Under the pieces are notes generated by a model. It had not been told where the DNA came from. It did not search any database and saw only the letters and a program-made list of their open reading frames with translations. A stretch of 62,907 bases of DNA from Clostridia bacterium (lineage in GTDB: Bacteria > Bacillota > Clostridia > Oscillospirales > Acutalibacteraceae). The stretch spans positions 1 through 62,907 of the forward strand of contig JAFSDL010000018.1 in assembly GCA_017436285.1 (NCBI GenBank). Reading direction: 5' to 3'. The first letter of the stretch is position 1. Each line of letters opens with the position of its first letter. Positions 43,754 to 51,798 of the stretch are shown piece after piece. The position numbers and the translations under genes are program-made.

Positions 43754-43794
43754 TCAAAAAAGTCACCCTACCTGTAGTAGAATGACTTTTTTGA
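43754..43794. other. Strong inverted repeat between PspC and the membrane Xre gene
   Basis: TCAAAAAAGTCA (43754-43765) and TGACTTTTTTGA (43783-43794) are exact inverse complements, with a CTAC/GTAG inner stem. It has the A and T runs of a bidirectional terminator; it would end leftward transcripts from PspC that pass the first terminator. Confidence 0.6.
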
Positions 43795-43801
43795 TACATT
43801 T

Positions 43802-43860
43802 TATAATGCCGACCGCATGTCCCGACACTCCTCACTCCTCATTCCTAACTCCTCACTAAA
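43802..43860 (+). repeat. TATAATGCCGACCGCATG module plus CACTCCT-type heptad array
   Basis: TATAATGCCGACCGCATG (43802-43819), CCCGA, then CACTCCT, CACTCCT, CATTCCT, AACTCCT, CACTAAA (43826-43860). Nearly the same array as 15863-15917, in the same orientation. Confidence 0.78.
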
Positions 43861-43862
43861 CA

Positions 43863-43886
43863 AAAAAACGCCTTTCGGCGTTTTTT
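43863..43886 (-). terminator. Terminator of the PspC-domain gene
   Basis: AAAAAACGCC, TTTC, GGCGTTTTTT; symmetrical, with the stop of the gene at its edge. Confidence 0.88.
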
Positions 43887-44088
43887 ATTCAATGGTTACG
43901 TCGCTTTCTTTAGGCATTACTGCCGCCGCAACAATATAGATAATAAGTCCGCTGCCGCCTGCTAAACAGAAAAGTGCCCAAGCAAGACGAATAAGTGTTG
44001 GGTCAATATCAAGATATTCTGCAACACCGCCACAAACACCTGCAATTTTCTTGCCGTCTTCTTTTTTGTATAATCTTTTTTTATTCAT
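43885..44088 (-). CDS. PspC-domain small membrane protein
   Basis: 67 residues. RLYKKEDGKKIAGVCGGVAEYLDIDPTLIRLAWALF followed by LAGGSGLIIYIVAAAVMPKE is the PspC domain: a short cytosolic start, then a hydrophobic segment. In enterobacteria PspC is part of the phage-shock envelope stress response; stand-alone Firmicutes versions have no settled role. ATG 44088. Monocistronic. Confidence 0.93.
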   Translation of the reverse strand: MNKKRLYKKEDGKKIAGVCGGVAEYLDIDPTLIRLAWALFCLAGGSGLIIYIVAAAVMPKESDVTIE

Positions 44089-44203
44089 AATATCACTCTT
44101 TTCTTTTTAAAATGAGGTTTTCTTTAATAAAATTGTATCACTCACAAAAAGCAAAGTCAATATTACGGATTTTAATTTAATAAATACTTAATAATGTTTG
44201 TTG

Positions 44204-44992
44204 TCAAAGATTTAAAAGCTTTCTGGCATTACCTGAAAAAATCTTTTCTTCCTCTTCCGGTGCAAGCTCAAGAGTTTTAATCATTCTTACATCCCATGAG
44301 GGTGCGTGCCAAGGGGCATCTGAACCGAAAAGTATTTTATCAACGCCCTTTTTCTCTAAAATGCACTGTGCCATAATTTTCGGCATTGAAGCATAGCCGA
44401 AAGCAGTGTCAAAATAAACGGGTGTATCGCAAAGATATTTTAAAACTTCCTCGCCCATTCCTACTGAGCCCCAATGAGCGCAAACCATAGGTGAATCAAT
44501 CCATTTTGCAGCAGTTCTTAATCTTTCGGGTGTTGCGTGGTATGGTGGCGGATAGCCAAAATCAACGCCTGCGTGGAAAATGGCAATTAAACCAAGCTCC
44601 GAAATCTTTTTATATAACGGCTTCATTTTAGGGTCATCAACAAAAAACTGCTGATATTCCGGGTGAAGCTTAATACCTTTTATGCCCATTCCCTTGATAC
44701 GCTCTAATTCTTCGAGAGCATTTTCTGCGTGGGGGTAAACAGAGCCAAAGGGAATAATATCATCATTTTCACAGGACTTGATGTAGTCATTAACGTTTGT
44801 CTGTTGCTTTTCATTGGTAGCAATTGCAAGAACAACGCTTTTATCAACGCCGTCCTTTTTCATCAAATCCTTAAGACTTGATAAAGTACCATTTGTTTGC
44901 GGAATGAGTCCACCCGAAACAAAGCTTAATTTTTCAATGGTTTTCTCTGCAATTTTTTCGGGAAATACATGGGTATGAAAATCTATTATCAT
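44204..44992 (-). CDS. Amidohydrolase family 2 metal-dependent hydrolase
   Basis: 262 residues. TIM-barrel metal ligands are visible as IIDFHTHVFPE, IKLHPEYQQFF, IFHAGVDFG, VCAHWGSVG and LFGSDAPWHAP, the order of PF04909 enzymes (decarboxylases and hydrolases of cyclic substrates). GNARKLLNL is the standard family end. It follows the phosphodiesterase gene by 37 nt on the same strand. The substrate cannot be predicted. Confidence 0.9.
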   Translation of the reverse strand: MIIDFHTHVFPEKIAEKTIEKLSFVSGGLIPQTNGTLSSLKDLMKKDGVDKSVVLAIATNEKQQTNVNDYIKSCENDDIIPFGSVYPHAENALEELERIKGMGIKGIKLHPEYQQFFVDDPKMKPLYKKISELGLIAIFHAGVDFGYPPPYHATPERLRTAAKWIDSPMVCAHWGSVGMGEEVLKYLCDTPVYFDTAFGYASMPKIMAQCILEKKGVDKILFGSDAPWHAPSWDVRMIKTLELAPEEEEKIFSGNARKLLNL

Positions 44993-45029
44993 AGTTGCGA
45001 AAGCTTCTCTCCCTTTCGTTTTTTATATA

Positions 45030-45803
45030 TTATACCCTTGCAACGCCTTCCCATTCCTTTGCACAAGGAACATCTAAAAGCTTTGCGATTGTAACCGCAA
45101 CATCCTTTATTGATGCTTCGGGAAGCTCTTTACCTTCCTCAAAAGGCTTGCCACAGAACAAAATCGGGATTGTCATATCCTCGGGAATATCACAACCGTG
45201 GCTTCTGTCGTGTCCGCCGTGGTCTGCAAGAAGAATTATTGTGTAATCCTCTGAAATACTGTTCTGCAATTTTTCAACACAGGAAAGAGCCTTGCTTACG
45301 CTCTTCATATACTGCTCACTCATCCAACCGCAATCGTGACCGCCAACCTCATCGGTTTCGCCGAGGTAAAGGAAAAGGAAATCGGGTGCCTCTTCGTTGA
45401 TGTATTTAATTGCGGCATCGGTAATTTTAATATCGGTATCTGCCTGCTTATGCTGATTGAAGCAAACTGCAGTATGAAGATGGTCGGGGCGACCTAAATC
45501 ACGAAGCTCCTCCCAAGTGTAGAAGAACGCACATTTTTTATCAAAATTATCAAACTGGTCAAACATACCCTTAATAGGTCTTACCTGAGGAACATAACCA
45601 TTTGTGCCGATTCCGTGCCGCTCGGGGTCAACACTATGAAAAAGGGACATATGGCAAGGAAGTGTAACAGAGGGCATAACAGTCTGTGCTTTAAGGCAAT
45701 ATGTACTTTTTGAAACCAACTTCTGTGTATAAGGGTTGCCACATTCCATCATACCGTCGGGGCGCATACCGTCAACAAGAATAAGAATAACTTTTTCGGA
45801 CAT
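45030..45803 (-). CDS. Alkaline phosphatase-superfamily protein (nucleotide pyrophosphatase/phosphodiesterase-like)
   Basis: 257 residues, no signal peptide. VILILVDGMRPDGM (metal Asp), SVTLPCHMSLFHSVDPERHGI (the Thr nucleophile in TLPCH), LYLGETDEVGGHDCGW, and LLADHGGHDRSHG give the two-zinc site of the type I phosphodiesterase family. Shorter than secreted NPPs. GAGATTTTATT precedes the ATG. Downstream of glnA, upstream of the amidohydrolase. Substrate unknown. Confidence 0.88.
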   Translation of the reverse strand: MSEKVILILVDGMRPDGMMECGNPYTQKLVSKSTYCLKAQTVMPSVTLPCHMSLFHSVDPERHGIGTNGYVPQVRPIKGMFDQFDNFDKKCAFFYTWEELRDLGRPDHLHTAVCFNQHKQADTDIKITDAAIKYINEEAPDFLFLYLGETDEVGGHDCGWMSEQYMKSVSKALSCVEKLQNSISEDYTIILLADHGGHDRSHGCDIPEDMTIPILFCGKPFEEGKELPEASIKDVAVTIAKLLDVPCAKEWEGVARV

Positions 45804-45822
45804 AATAAAATCTCCTTTATGG

Positions 45823-45856
45823 TCAAATCACCCACCCTTTCGGATGAGTGATTTCT
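45823..45856 (-). terminator. Hairpin downstream of glnA
   Basis: AAATCACTCATCC, GAAA, GGGTGGGTGATTT on the minus strand, fully paired with two G-U pairs. There is no clear T run on the minus side, so termination may be partial and allow read-through into the phosphodiesterase gene. Confidence 0.5.
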
Positions 45857-45863
45857 GTTTTAA

Positions 45864-47288
45864 TTAAAGATTGTAATACTTTTCAAATTCAGCAGGTGTT
45901 GGGATTTTTGCCATTTCAGCAAGCTCAGCACGCTTTGATTTGATGAAGTTTTTAATAAGCTCTTCAGGGAATACGCCACCTGCAGTAAGGTAATCGTGGT
46001 CTGCTTCAAGAGCATCGAGAGCCTCGTCAAGAGATGTGGGAAGACCCTGAAGCTTTGCTTTTTCTTCATCTGAAAGATGGAAAAGGTTAAAGTCATAGGG
46101 ACCCCAACCGTTTGCGTGAGGGTCAATTTTATTTTTAACACCGTCAAGACCTGCCATAAGAATTGCTGCAAAGCAGAAATAGGGGTTACAGGTTGCATCG
46201 GGGTTACGAAGCTCAAAACGACGCTTTTCAGGTGCTTTAGCATAAGCAGGAATACGGATAACAGCACTTCTGTTTGAGGTTGCATAACCAACTGTTACAG
46301 GTGCTTCAAAGCCGGGAATCAAACGCTTGAAGGAGTTTGTGCTGGGGTTTGTAAGGGCACAGAGTGAGCTGATGTGCTTAAGAAGACCACCCATAAAGTA
46401 ATGTGCTGTTTCGCTGAGGTTTGCATAACCGTTATCATCAGAGAAAACGGGCTTACCGTCTTTGAGAAGAAGCATATGAACGTGCATACCGCTACCTGCT
46501 TCACCGTAAATGGGCTTGGGCATAAATGTAGCAGTTTTGCCATATTTAAGAGCTGTGTTACGGATGATATATTTTATCCACATTGTAGCATCTGCCATTG
46601 TTGACATTTTGCCAAGCTGTGGCTCAATTTCAAACTGACCTGATGCGGCAACCTCGGGATGATGGTAGTTAATTTCAATGCCTGCATCTGCCATATGCAT
46701 ACACATTTCGCTACGACATTCGTAGGTAACATCAAAGGGCTTTGCAATGTGGTAGTTTTTCTGCTTGGGAACAATAACACCGTCGCCTGAAATATCACTG
46801 TTCCAATAGGACTGCTTTGCATCAACGCTTGCACTGATATTGTCAGGAGAAACGTTCCAGCCTACCTGGTCAAAGAGATAAAATTCAAATTCAGGAAGAA
46901 CGAGCATTGTATCTGCAACGCCACAATCTGCCATATATTTTTCTGCCGCAAGAACAATATTTCTGGGGTACTGAGCCAAGGGTCTGTTCTGAGGATTATC
47001 AATAATCATAGCATTACCTGTCATTGATAATGTAGGAATAGAACAGAAGGGATCAATAACTGCAGTATCGGGGTCAGGAATGAACACCATATCGCTCTTT
47101 TCAACAACTGCATAACCGTAGTTTGAAGCGTCAAAGCCTATACCGCTTTTCATTGTATCCTCAGAAAAATTCTCTGCAGGAATTGTTACGTGGCGGTACT
47201 GACCGTTGATATCAACCATTTTAAAGTCAACCATTTTAATGCCTTTTTCTTTAATAAGGTTGATGATGTTTTCAATTTTTTTCTGCAT
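45864..47288 (-). CDS. glnA: Glutamine synthetase, type I
   Basis: 474 residues. Makes glutamine from glutamate, ammonia and ATP. Visible: KMVDFKMVDINGQYRHVTIP, GIGFDASNYGYA (Asp latch region), PEFEFYLFDQ, GYHH-like EINYHHPEVAASGQFEI, the ATP-site GSGMHVHMLL, NPSTNSFKRLIPGFEAP, and RIP plus FELRNPDATCNPYF. No NLYDLP-type adenylylation loop was seen, as in Gram-positive GSI-alpha. ATG 47286-47288 with AAAGG upstream; TTG three codons before is rejected. Promoter TTGACA-17-TAATAT upstream. GlnR sites were not recognised. Confidence 0.96.
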   Translation of the reverse strand: MQKKIENIINLIKEKGIKMVDFKMVDINGQYRHVTIPAENFSEDTMKSGIGFDASNYGYAVVEKSDMVFIPDPDTAVIDPFCSIPTLSMTGNAMIIDNPQNRPLAQYPRNIVLAAEKYMADCGVADTMLVLPEFEFYLFDQVGWNVSPDNISASVDAKQSYWNSDISGDGVIVPKQKNYHIAKPFDVTYECRSEMCMHMADAGIEINYHHPEVAASGQFEIEPQLGKMSTMADATMWIKYIIRNTALKYGKTATFMPKPIYGEAGSGMHVHMLLLKDGKPVFSDDNGYANLSETAHYFMGGLLKHISSLCALTNPSTNSFKRLIPGFEAPVTVGYATSNRSAVIRIPAYAKAPEKRRFELRNPDATCNPYFCFAAILMAGLDGVKNKIDPHANGWGPYDFNLFHLSDEEKAKLQGLPTSLDEALDALEADHDYLTAGGVFPEELIKNFIKSKRAELAEMAKIPTPAEFEKYYNL

Positions 47289-47336
47289 AAAAAACAACCT
47301 TTCTTAATTGGTTTTTTCATTGAAATAACATTTTTT

Positions 47337-47365
47337 ATATTATCACAAGGTGTTTTTATTGTCAA
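47337..47365 (-). promoter_or_regulatory. Predicted promoter of glnA
   Basis: Minus strand -35 TTGACA (47360-47365), 17-nt spacer, -10 TAATAT (47337-47342). Divergent from the promoter at 47383-47411, with the two -35 boxes 17 nt apart. Confidence 0.75.
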
Positions 47366-47382
47366 TGAATGGTAAAAATAAT

Positions 47383-47411
47383 TTGACATATTCTTCTGTT
47401 GAATTTATAAT
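47383..47411 (+). promoter_or_regulatory. Consensus sigma-A promoter of the histidine phosphatase gene
   Basis: -35 TTGACA (47383-47388), 17-nt spacer, -10 TATAAT (47406-47411): both boxes match the consensus exactly. About 28 nt before the start codon. Confidence 0.85.
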
Positions 47412-47439
47412 TTTATTATCATTTTTTCGGAGGAGCTTT

Positions 47440-48126
47440 ATGGAAAAGAAAAAACCTATTGTTGAACTCGAGCTTTATCTTATACGCCACGGACAAAGCC
47501 GGGGAAATGTTGGGTATGATAAAAAAGAATTAACCCCTCAGGAGCAACACGACCCTATATTAACAGAAAAAGGAGTTAAACAAGCTCAGCTTGCAGGCAA
47601 GCATTTATCAGATATTGATTTTGACAGAGTATATTCAAGCGGACTTTTAAGAGCGGTAAGAACCGCAACTGAAATTCTGAAGGAGCAACCATCTGAAAAG
47701 CCTTTATATATTTTCCCTCATTTAGCAGAAGCGGGTTTAAGTGCAGAATATGAAACCACCTTGGAAATAATTCATCAAACAAACGAAAAAGCAATTTTAT
47801 CCCCCGAGCTTGACCCTGAAACACCCCTGCTCATACCATCTGATAATAAAGATGATGCCGGACTTTTCAAAAGGGCAGGATTTATTCTGGAGCATCTCAG
47901 AGAAAACTTTAATAATGGCGAAAGGCTTGCTCTTGTCAGCCACGCGGCATTTTTAACCTTTATTGTGTTCTCAATTATGGGCTTCACTACAGAAACGCCT
48001 TTTTATGACATAAACTTTGCAAATACGGGTATAACCAGGGTTATCTTCTATAAAAAGGGAACTAATCCTTATGGTGACGTGGTTTTTGATTACATAAATA
48101 ATACAGAGCATTTATCTGATATATAA
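47440..48126 (+). CDS. Histidine phosphatase family protein (phosphoglycerate mutase-like)
   Basis: 228 residues. The catalytic LYLIRHGQSRGN near the N-terminus, SSGLLRAVRTATEIL (second Arg) and ALVSHAAFLTFIVF (second His) are present. Start ATG 47440 with CGGAGGAGC upstream; a longer reading would cover the promoter. Such proteins act on sugar phosphates, phospho-serine or nucleotides, and this one cannot be narrowed. The gene at 53296-53919 is a second member. Confidence 0.9.
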   Translation: MEKKKPIVELELYLIRHGQSRGNVGYDKKELTPQEQHDPILTEKGVKQAQLAGKHLSDIDFDRVYSSGLLRAVRTATEILKEQPSEKPLYIFPHLAEAGLSAEYETTLEIIHQTNEKAILSPELDPETPLLIPSDNKDDAGLFKRAGFILEHLRENFNNGERLALVSHAAFLTFIVFSIMGFTTETPFYDINFANTGITRVIFYKKGTNPYGDVVFDYINNTEHLSDI

Positions 48127-48163
48127 AATCAACCGTCTTGGAAATTCCAAGACGGTTGATTTT
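48125..48163. terminator. Bidirectional terminator between convergent genes
   Basis: AAAATCAACCGTCTTGGAA and TTCCAAGACGGTTGATTTT (48125-48143 and 48145-48163) are perfect complements. Serves the histidine phosphatase gene (plus) and the ygjV-like gene (minus), whose ends it overlaps. Confidence 0.9.
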
Positions 48164-48689
48164 ATGCTTTATCTTTTTTCTTTCTGTCGTGGACTATCAT
48201 TCCAACGATTGTAAACACAAGAAGAATCACGTGTGTAACAAGTGCGCTGTAGGACTCTGAAAGAATATCATATATTCCCCATAAGGTAATATTGAAAAGG
48301 GTCCAGAAGCGGTACTTTGCGCCATTTGACTGACCGATACTCATAATAAATGTAAGGCAGGCAACAATCGCAAGAATGCTGAGGAAATTGAAGCCACCAA
48401 CCACAAGGTTACAAGCAATGAATGCAAGAGCATATACAGCAACTAACCATTTGGGCAAGGGTTTGTTCTTTGAATCAAAGAAATAGTTGATTATTGACTG
48501 AATTGCACCTATATAGCAGGATGCTGCACCATTCAGACCACTACCACCAACAAGATAGCTTGTTGCAATAAGTGCATTAGCACAGAAAACAAAGAAAAGT
48601 ATTTTCTTCATTTTTTCCCCTTTGATAAGAGAAGCAGTTATCATAGAAGCCAAACCAAGAAGGCTTAATATATAAGATAAAATTTCCAT
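48162..48689 (-). CDS. YgjV-like inner membrane protein
   Basis: 175 residues, about six membrane helices with short loops (YILSLLGLASMITASL, LFFVFCANALIATSYLVGG, CYIGAIQSIINYFFD, FLSILAIVACLTFIM, and a C-terminal helix), ending in HDRKKKDKA. The FGSLNGAASCYIGAIQ-like GLNGAASCYIGAIQSIINYFFDS block is characteristic of the YgjV family. Function unknown. Follows the lipase-like gene by 18 nt, likely in one operon. Confidence 0.8.
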   Translation of the reverse strand: MEILSYILSLLGLASMITASLIKGEKMKKILFFVFCANALIATSYLVGGSGLNGAASCYIGAIQSIINYFFDSKNKPLPKWLVAVYALAFIACNLVVGGFNFLSILAIVACLTFIMSIGQSNGAKYRFWTLFNITLWGIYDILSESYSALVTHVILLVFTIVGMIVHDRKKKDKA

Positions 48690-48707
48690 AAATATGTATG
48701 TCCTTTA

Positions 48708-50162
48708 TTATTTAAGAGGCGAAACAAAAAGGAACTCATCAGCAATCATAAACTGAGGATATTCCTCAAATGTATCGATTGTAGGCTGAGCATCACTTTC
48801 AAGAAGAGTAAATGTAAACTCGCTGAAGCCTGTGTTATAGTCCGCCGCAACATGAGGCGCATCCTTAACAAACCATGTGTTATCCTTGAAAACTGCTGTT
48901 GAAGCATCAATTACATTATCGGGAGAAATGTATTTGGGGTCTGCACCTTCAATATAAGCCTTTGAAAGAGTTTCGCCTAAAGGTGCAATTGTTGCAAAGT
49001 TAGAAGTGAGCTCTGCTTCAAGAACATTATCACCGTTAAGATTTGCCTTTTCATAAACAGGAACAAGACCTGAGTTATAGTTTGAAACAAAGGAAATCTT
49101 AACACCGTCTTCCATTGCGCCACTAAGCGCTTCCTCTGTGCTGAAAACAAATTCTTTAACACCGTTGATTTTTTCAACAAGAACGGGGTACTCTTCCTCG
49201 TGACCGCCAAAGATATTCTCAAATCCGCTTTCAAAATCCACATCAGGACAAAGAGCCCAGAAGCCACAGAAAGCACCGAGACTGTCGCGAAGCATTAAGT
49301 CGTTGCCTCTGTCGAAGCTCTCGGAAACCATTTCGTTTGCAACATCTGCGATAAAATCAACTACTCCAAGCATATCAAACACGCCGATAAACACCTTAAG
49401 AAAGAAATTATCGTCTGTTGCGTTATTTATAAATTTAACAAGCACATCGCTATCAAATACGATTCTTCCGTTAAGAGCATCACCGCAAACATAGGTGCCG
49501 TTCTGTGCACCTGAAAGGAAAACTGCAGATTCAACATTATCTGAACCGTAGTAGTAGAAATAAGCAGTTGTTACCATACCACCCATAGAAGCACAGATAA
49601 TATTCACCTTATCCTTGCCACTGCTTCTTTTTGCAGTTTCAACATAACCATTAAGCTCATCTGCAATCTGCTCCGGAGTCTTTCTCCAGTCGTAAGTAAA
49701 GAAATATGTGTTTTCTGCACCATATTTTTCAATTGCAGTTTTAACAATACCCTCTTCTGCTCCATCGGGAAGCGCTTCAACAAAATCCGGATAATTATCC
49801 ATTGATAAGGGATACTGCTTCATAGAAACATCAGCATACTTTGAATTGCCCTCTGCATCGCAGGAAATGGGGTCAAAAATTTCTTTTGCCGCCAAAAACA
49901 CACCATCAAGAACTGACTGGGTATCCTTTAATTTAAGCATACCAAAAAAGCCATTCATCAAAGCAGAAAAAATTGTTCCTGCGCTTACATTGAGTGCCTT
50001 TTCGCCATTCTCATAAGTAAGACCTGCAAAATCAATACCCCTTACAATGATAACAGGGTTACCGTCATAATTTGCAGAAGCAGTTTCCTGAGCTGCAAAA
50101 GCAGGTACTGTAATTGTGAAAATCATTACAATTGCCAATAAAGCTGATAATACTTTTTTCAT
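48708..50162 (-). CDS. Secreted alpha/beta-hydrolase, LCAT/lipase-like
   Basis: 484 residues with a clear signal peptide (MKKVLSALLAIVMIFTITV, cut near AFA-AQE). PVIIVRGIDFAGL starts the fold; YFFTYDWRKTPEQIADELNGYVE resembles the YDWR block of lecithin:cholesterol acyltransferases, and NIICASMGGMVTTAYF carries the nucleophile Ser, although the first Gly of GxSxG is Cys-Ala here. The late APHVAADY holds a candidate catalytic His. Probably an exported esterase or lipase; substrate unknown. AAAGGGATGGAAAT precedes the ATG. Confidence 0.75.
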   Translation of the reverse strand: MKKVLSALLAIVMIFTITVPAFAAQETASANYDGNPVIIVRGIDFAGLTYENGEKALNVSAGTIFSALMNGFFGMLKLKDTQSVLDGVFLAAKEIFDPISCDAEGNSKYADVSMKQYPLSMDNYPDFVEALPDGAEEGIVKTAIEKYGAENTYFFTYDWRKTPEQIADELNGYVETAKRSSGKDKVNIICASMGGMVTTAYFYYYGSDNVESAVFLSGAQNGTYVCGDALNGRIVFDSDVLVKFINNATDDNFFLKVFIGVFDMLGVVDFIADVANEMVSESFDRGNDLMLRDSLGAFCGFWALCPDVDFESGFENIFGGHEEEYPVLVEKINGVKEFVFSTEEALSGAMEDGVKISFVSNYNSGLVPVYEKANLNGDNVLEAELTSNFATIAPLGETLSKAYIEGADPKYISPDNVIDASTAVFKDNTWFVKDAPHVAADYNTGFSEFTFTLLESDAQPTIDTFEEYPQFMIADEFLFVSPLK

Positions 50163-50232
50163 ATTTCCATCCCTTTCGAAAGAACTATATTAATCCTACA
50201 ATATAACACCATAATTTGTCAAGAAACTACCT

Positions 50233-51099
50233 TTATTTATACTGATAAACCTTAACATAATCAACGATAAACTCTGCTTCCTCACCTTTTACATTCTCTC
50301 TTTGTGATGGAACACCATTTTCGCCCTTCATTTCAACAGAAAGTATCAGGTACTCGGGATTCTGACTTACGCCGCCAAAATCTGTTCTGAAGGTTTCTCT
50401 GCCGTTTATATAGAAAATGTATTCCTCTTCGTTCCATTCAAGGCCATAGGTATTAAACTCTTCATAGGGGTTGTTGCCCGTTATGAATTTTTGTGACCCT
50501 AATTTATCGTGAGCCTCACCATAACCATCAATATGAAGATTGCTTGTTATACTGTCAGGAAGAAAATCACCATAGCAGTCGCTTTCAAAAATATCTATTT
50601 CCGTTCCGTCTCTACCCGAGCCATCCTCGTTATAAACACCCTCGTTCATAAGCCAGAATGCGCTCCATATATCTGCACCCTTGGGCAGAATGCAACGACA
50701 TTCAAAATAGCCGAATTTCTGACTGAAGCCGTTGGGTGCATCTTCATCTGTATCAATTCCTGCACTATACCAGCCTGCGCCCTCTTCCCCCATACCTTCT
50801 TCAAGATATTTTACGGGTATAATGAGATTCCCTTTTTCCGTATATGCAAGATACTGATTCCAGAAGCTACCCTTTCTTGCTTCTGTTTTTTCGCCATATT
50901 GATAATGTCCTGACCAAATGCTTCTGTCAAGCTCACCCTCAAAATTATCTTCAAAGGTCAGGGTGAATTTGCTCATATCTAATTTTTCACCCATAGGTAT
51001 ATGGGGAATTATAAGTATTCCGAAAACTGTGGCTATAATCAGAGCAAAACTACAAATCGTAATCGCGATTTTATGTTTTTTATTCAAAATCATCTTCAT
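50233..51099 (-). CDS. Family 16 glycoside hydrolase (beta-1,3/1,4-glucanase type)
   Basis: 288 residues with an N-terminal hydrophobic signal/anchor (about residues 11-32). The beta-jellyroll shows FEDNFEGELDRSIWS, GYFECRCILPKGADIWSAFWLM, the catalytic EIDIFESD (both Glu in ExDxxE), and GLEWNEEEYIFYINGRE. It should cut a beta-glucan outside the cell, as in laminarinases and lichenases. Four nt after the DUF2284 gene's stop on the same strand, so possibly co-transcribed. Confidence 0.93.
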   Translation of the reverse strand: MKMILNKKHKIAITICSFALIIATVFGILIIPHIPMGEKLDMSKFTLTFEDNFEGELDRSIWSGHYQYGEKTEARKGSFWNQYLAYTEKGNLIIPVKYLEEGMGEEGAGWYSAGIDTDEDAPNGFSQKFGYFECRCILPKGADIWSAFWLMNEGVYNEDGSGRDGTEIDIFESDCYGDFLPDSITSNLHIDGYGEAHDKLGSQKFITGNNPYEEFNTYGLEWNEEEYIFYINGRETFRTDFGGVSQNPEYLILSVEMKGENGVPSQRENVKGEEAEFIVDYVKVYQYK

Positions 51100-51102
51100 A
51101 TA

Positions 51103-51645
51103 TTAATTATTCCCCCCATTAAAAACAATCACACAGAAAAACGTTACAGTCTTTTCTCCGTTATAATAATTTATATTTGCTTTTTTTGTTAGCTCAAATA
51201 CATTTATGCCACATGCTTCAAGTGGAACAATTGCATCATCAGGAAATCTACAAGGTTGATGCGGATATGAACAAACTCCACATATTTTACAGCTACTACA
51301 ACCATAAGCTAAACAGTCAATATTATTTCTTTTTATTTCTTTCACTGTTTCTCTAAGGATATCCATTGTTTTATTCCTTGCGATATCCATTTGTTCAATA
51401 TCATTAAAATCTTTTACATCATACTTACAAGAAAAAACCATAGCATCTGTAAAACCACATTTGATTTTCTCTTGTTCTTTTATGTATGATACTGCCGGCG
51501 GACATGTCCAACTGAGATTATATTGCCCGCATATGTTTTCTTCACAATATTTTAAAAATTTTCCCGTGAAGGGAATTTCACTTGTCTTTACAGTATTGAA
51601 TTCAAAAACTTCTTTTCCTTCTAAATATTTATTTAGATTCATCAT
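51103..51645 (-). CDS. DUF2284 metal-binding protein
   Basis: 180 residues. The Cys-rich pattern is YCEENICGQYNLSWTCPPAV in the first half and CLAYGCSSCKICGVCSYPHQPCRFPDDA in the second, typical of DUF2284, thought to bind an Fe-S cluster or zinc. PLEACGINVFELTKKA follows. AGGAG lies 4 nt before ATG 51645 and 7 nt before the next ATG, so either may be used; a longer upstream reading has no ribosome site. Function unknown. Confidence 0.85.
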   Translation of the reverse strand: MMNLNKYLEGKEVFEFNTVKTSEIPFTGKFLKYCEENICGQYNLSWTCPPAVSYIKEQEKIKCGFTDAMVFSCKYDVKDFNDIEQMDIARNKTMDILRETVKEIKRNNIDCLAYGCSSCKICGVCSYPHQPCRFPDDAIVPLEACGINVFELTKKANINYYNGEKTVTFFCVIVFNGGNN

Positions 51646-51738
51646 TTTTCTCCTGTATACACCTATTTTTCTGAATATGCATAAATATCTGTACGAAACA
51701 ATTATACCATCATTCATTCATAAAAACAACAAAGCTTA

Positions 51739-51767
51739 TTTACTTATTAAAAAAATAGTAGTATAAT
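51739..51767 (+). promoter_or_regulatory. Predicted promoter of the M20 peptidase gene
   Basis: -35 TTTACT (51739-51744), 17-nt spacer, -10 TATAAT (51762-51767), about 32 nt before the ATG. Confidence 0.6.
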
Positions 51768-51798
51768 TATTATATTGTGTGTGAAAGGATTTGATAGA

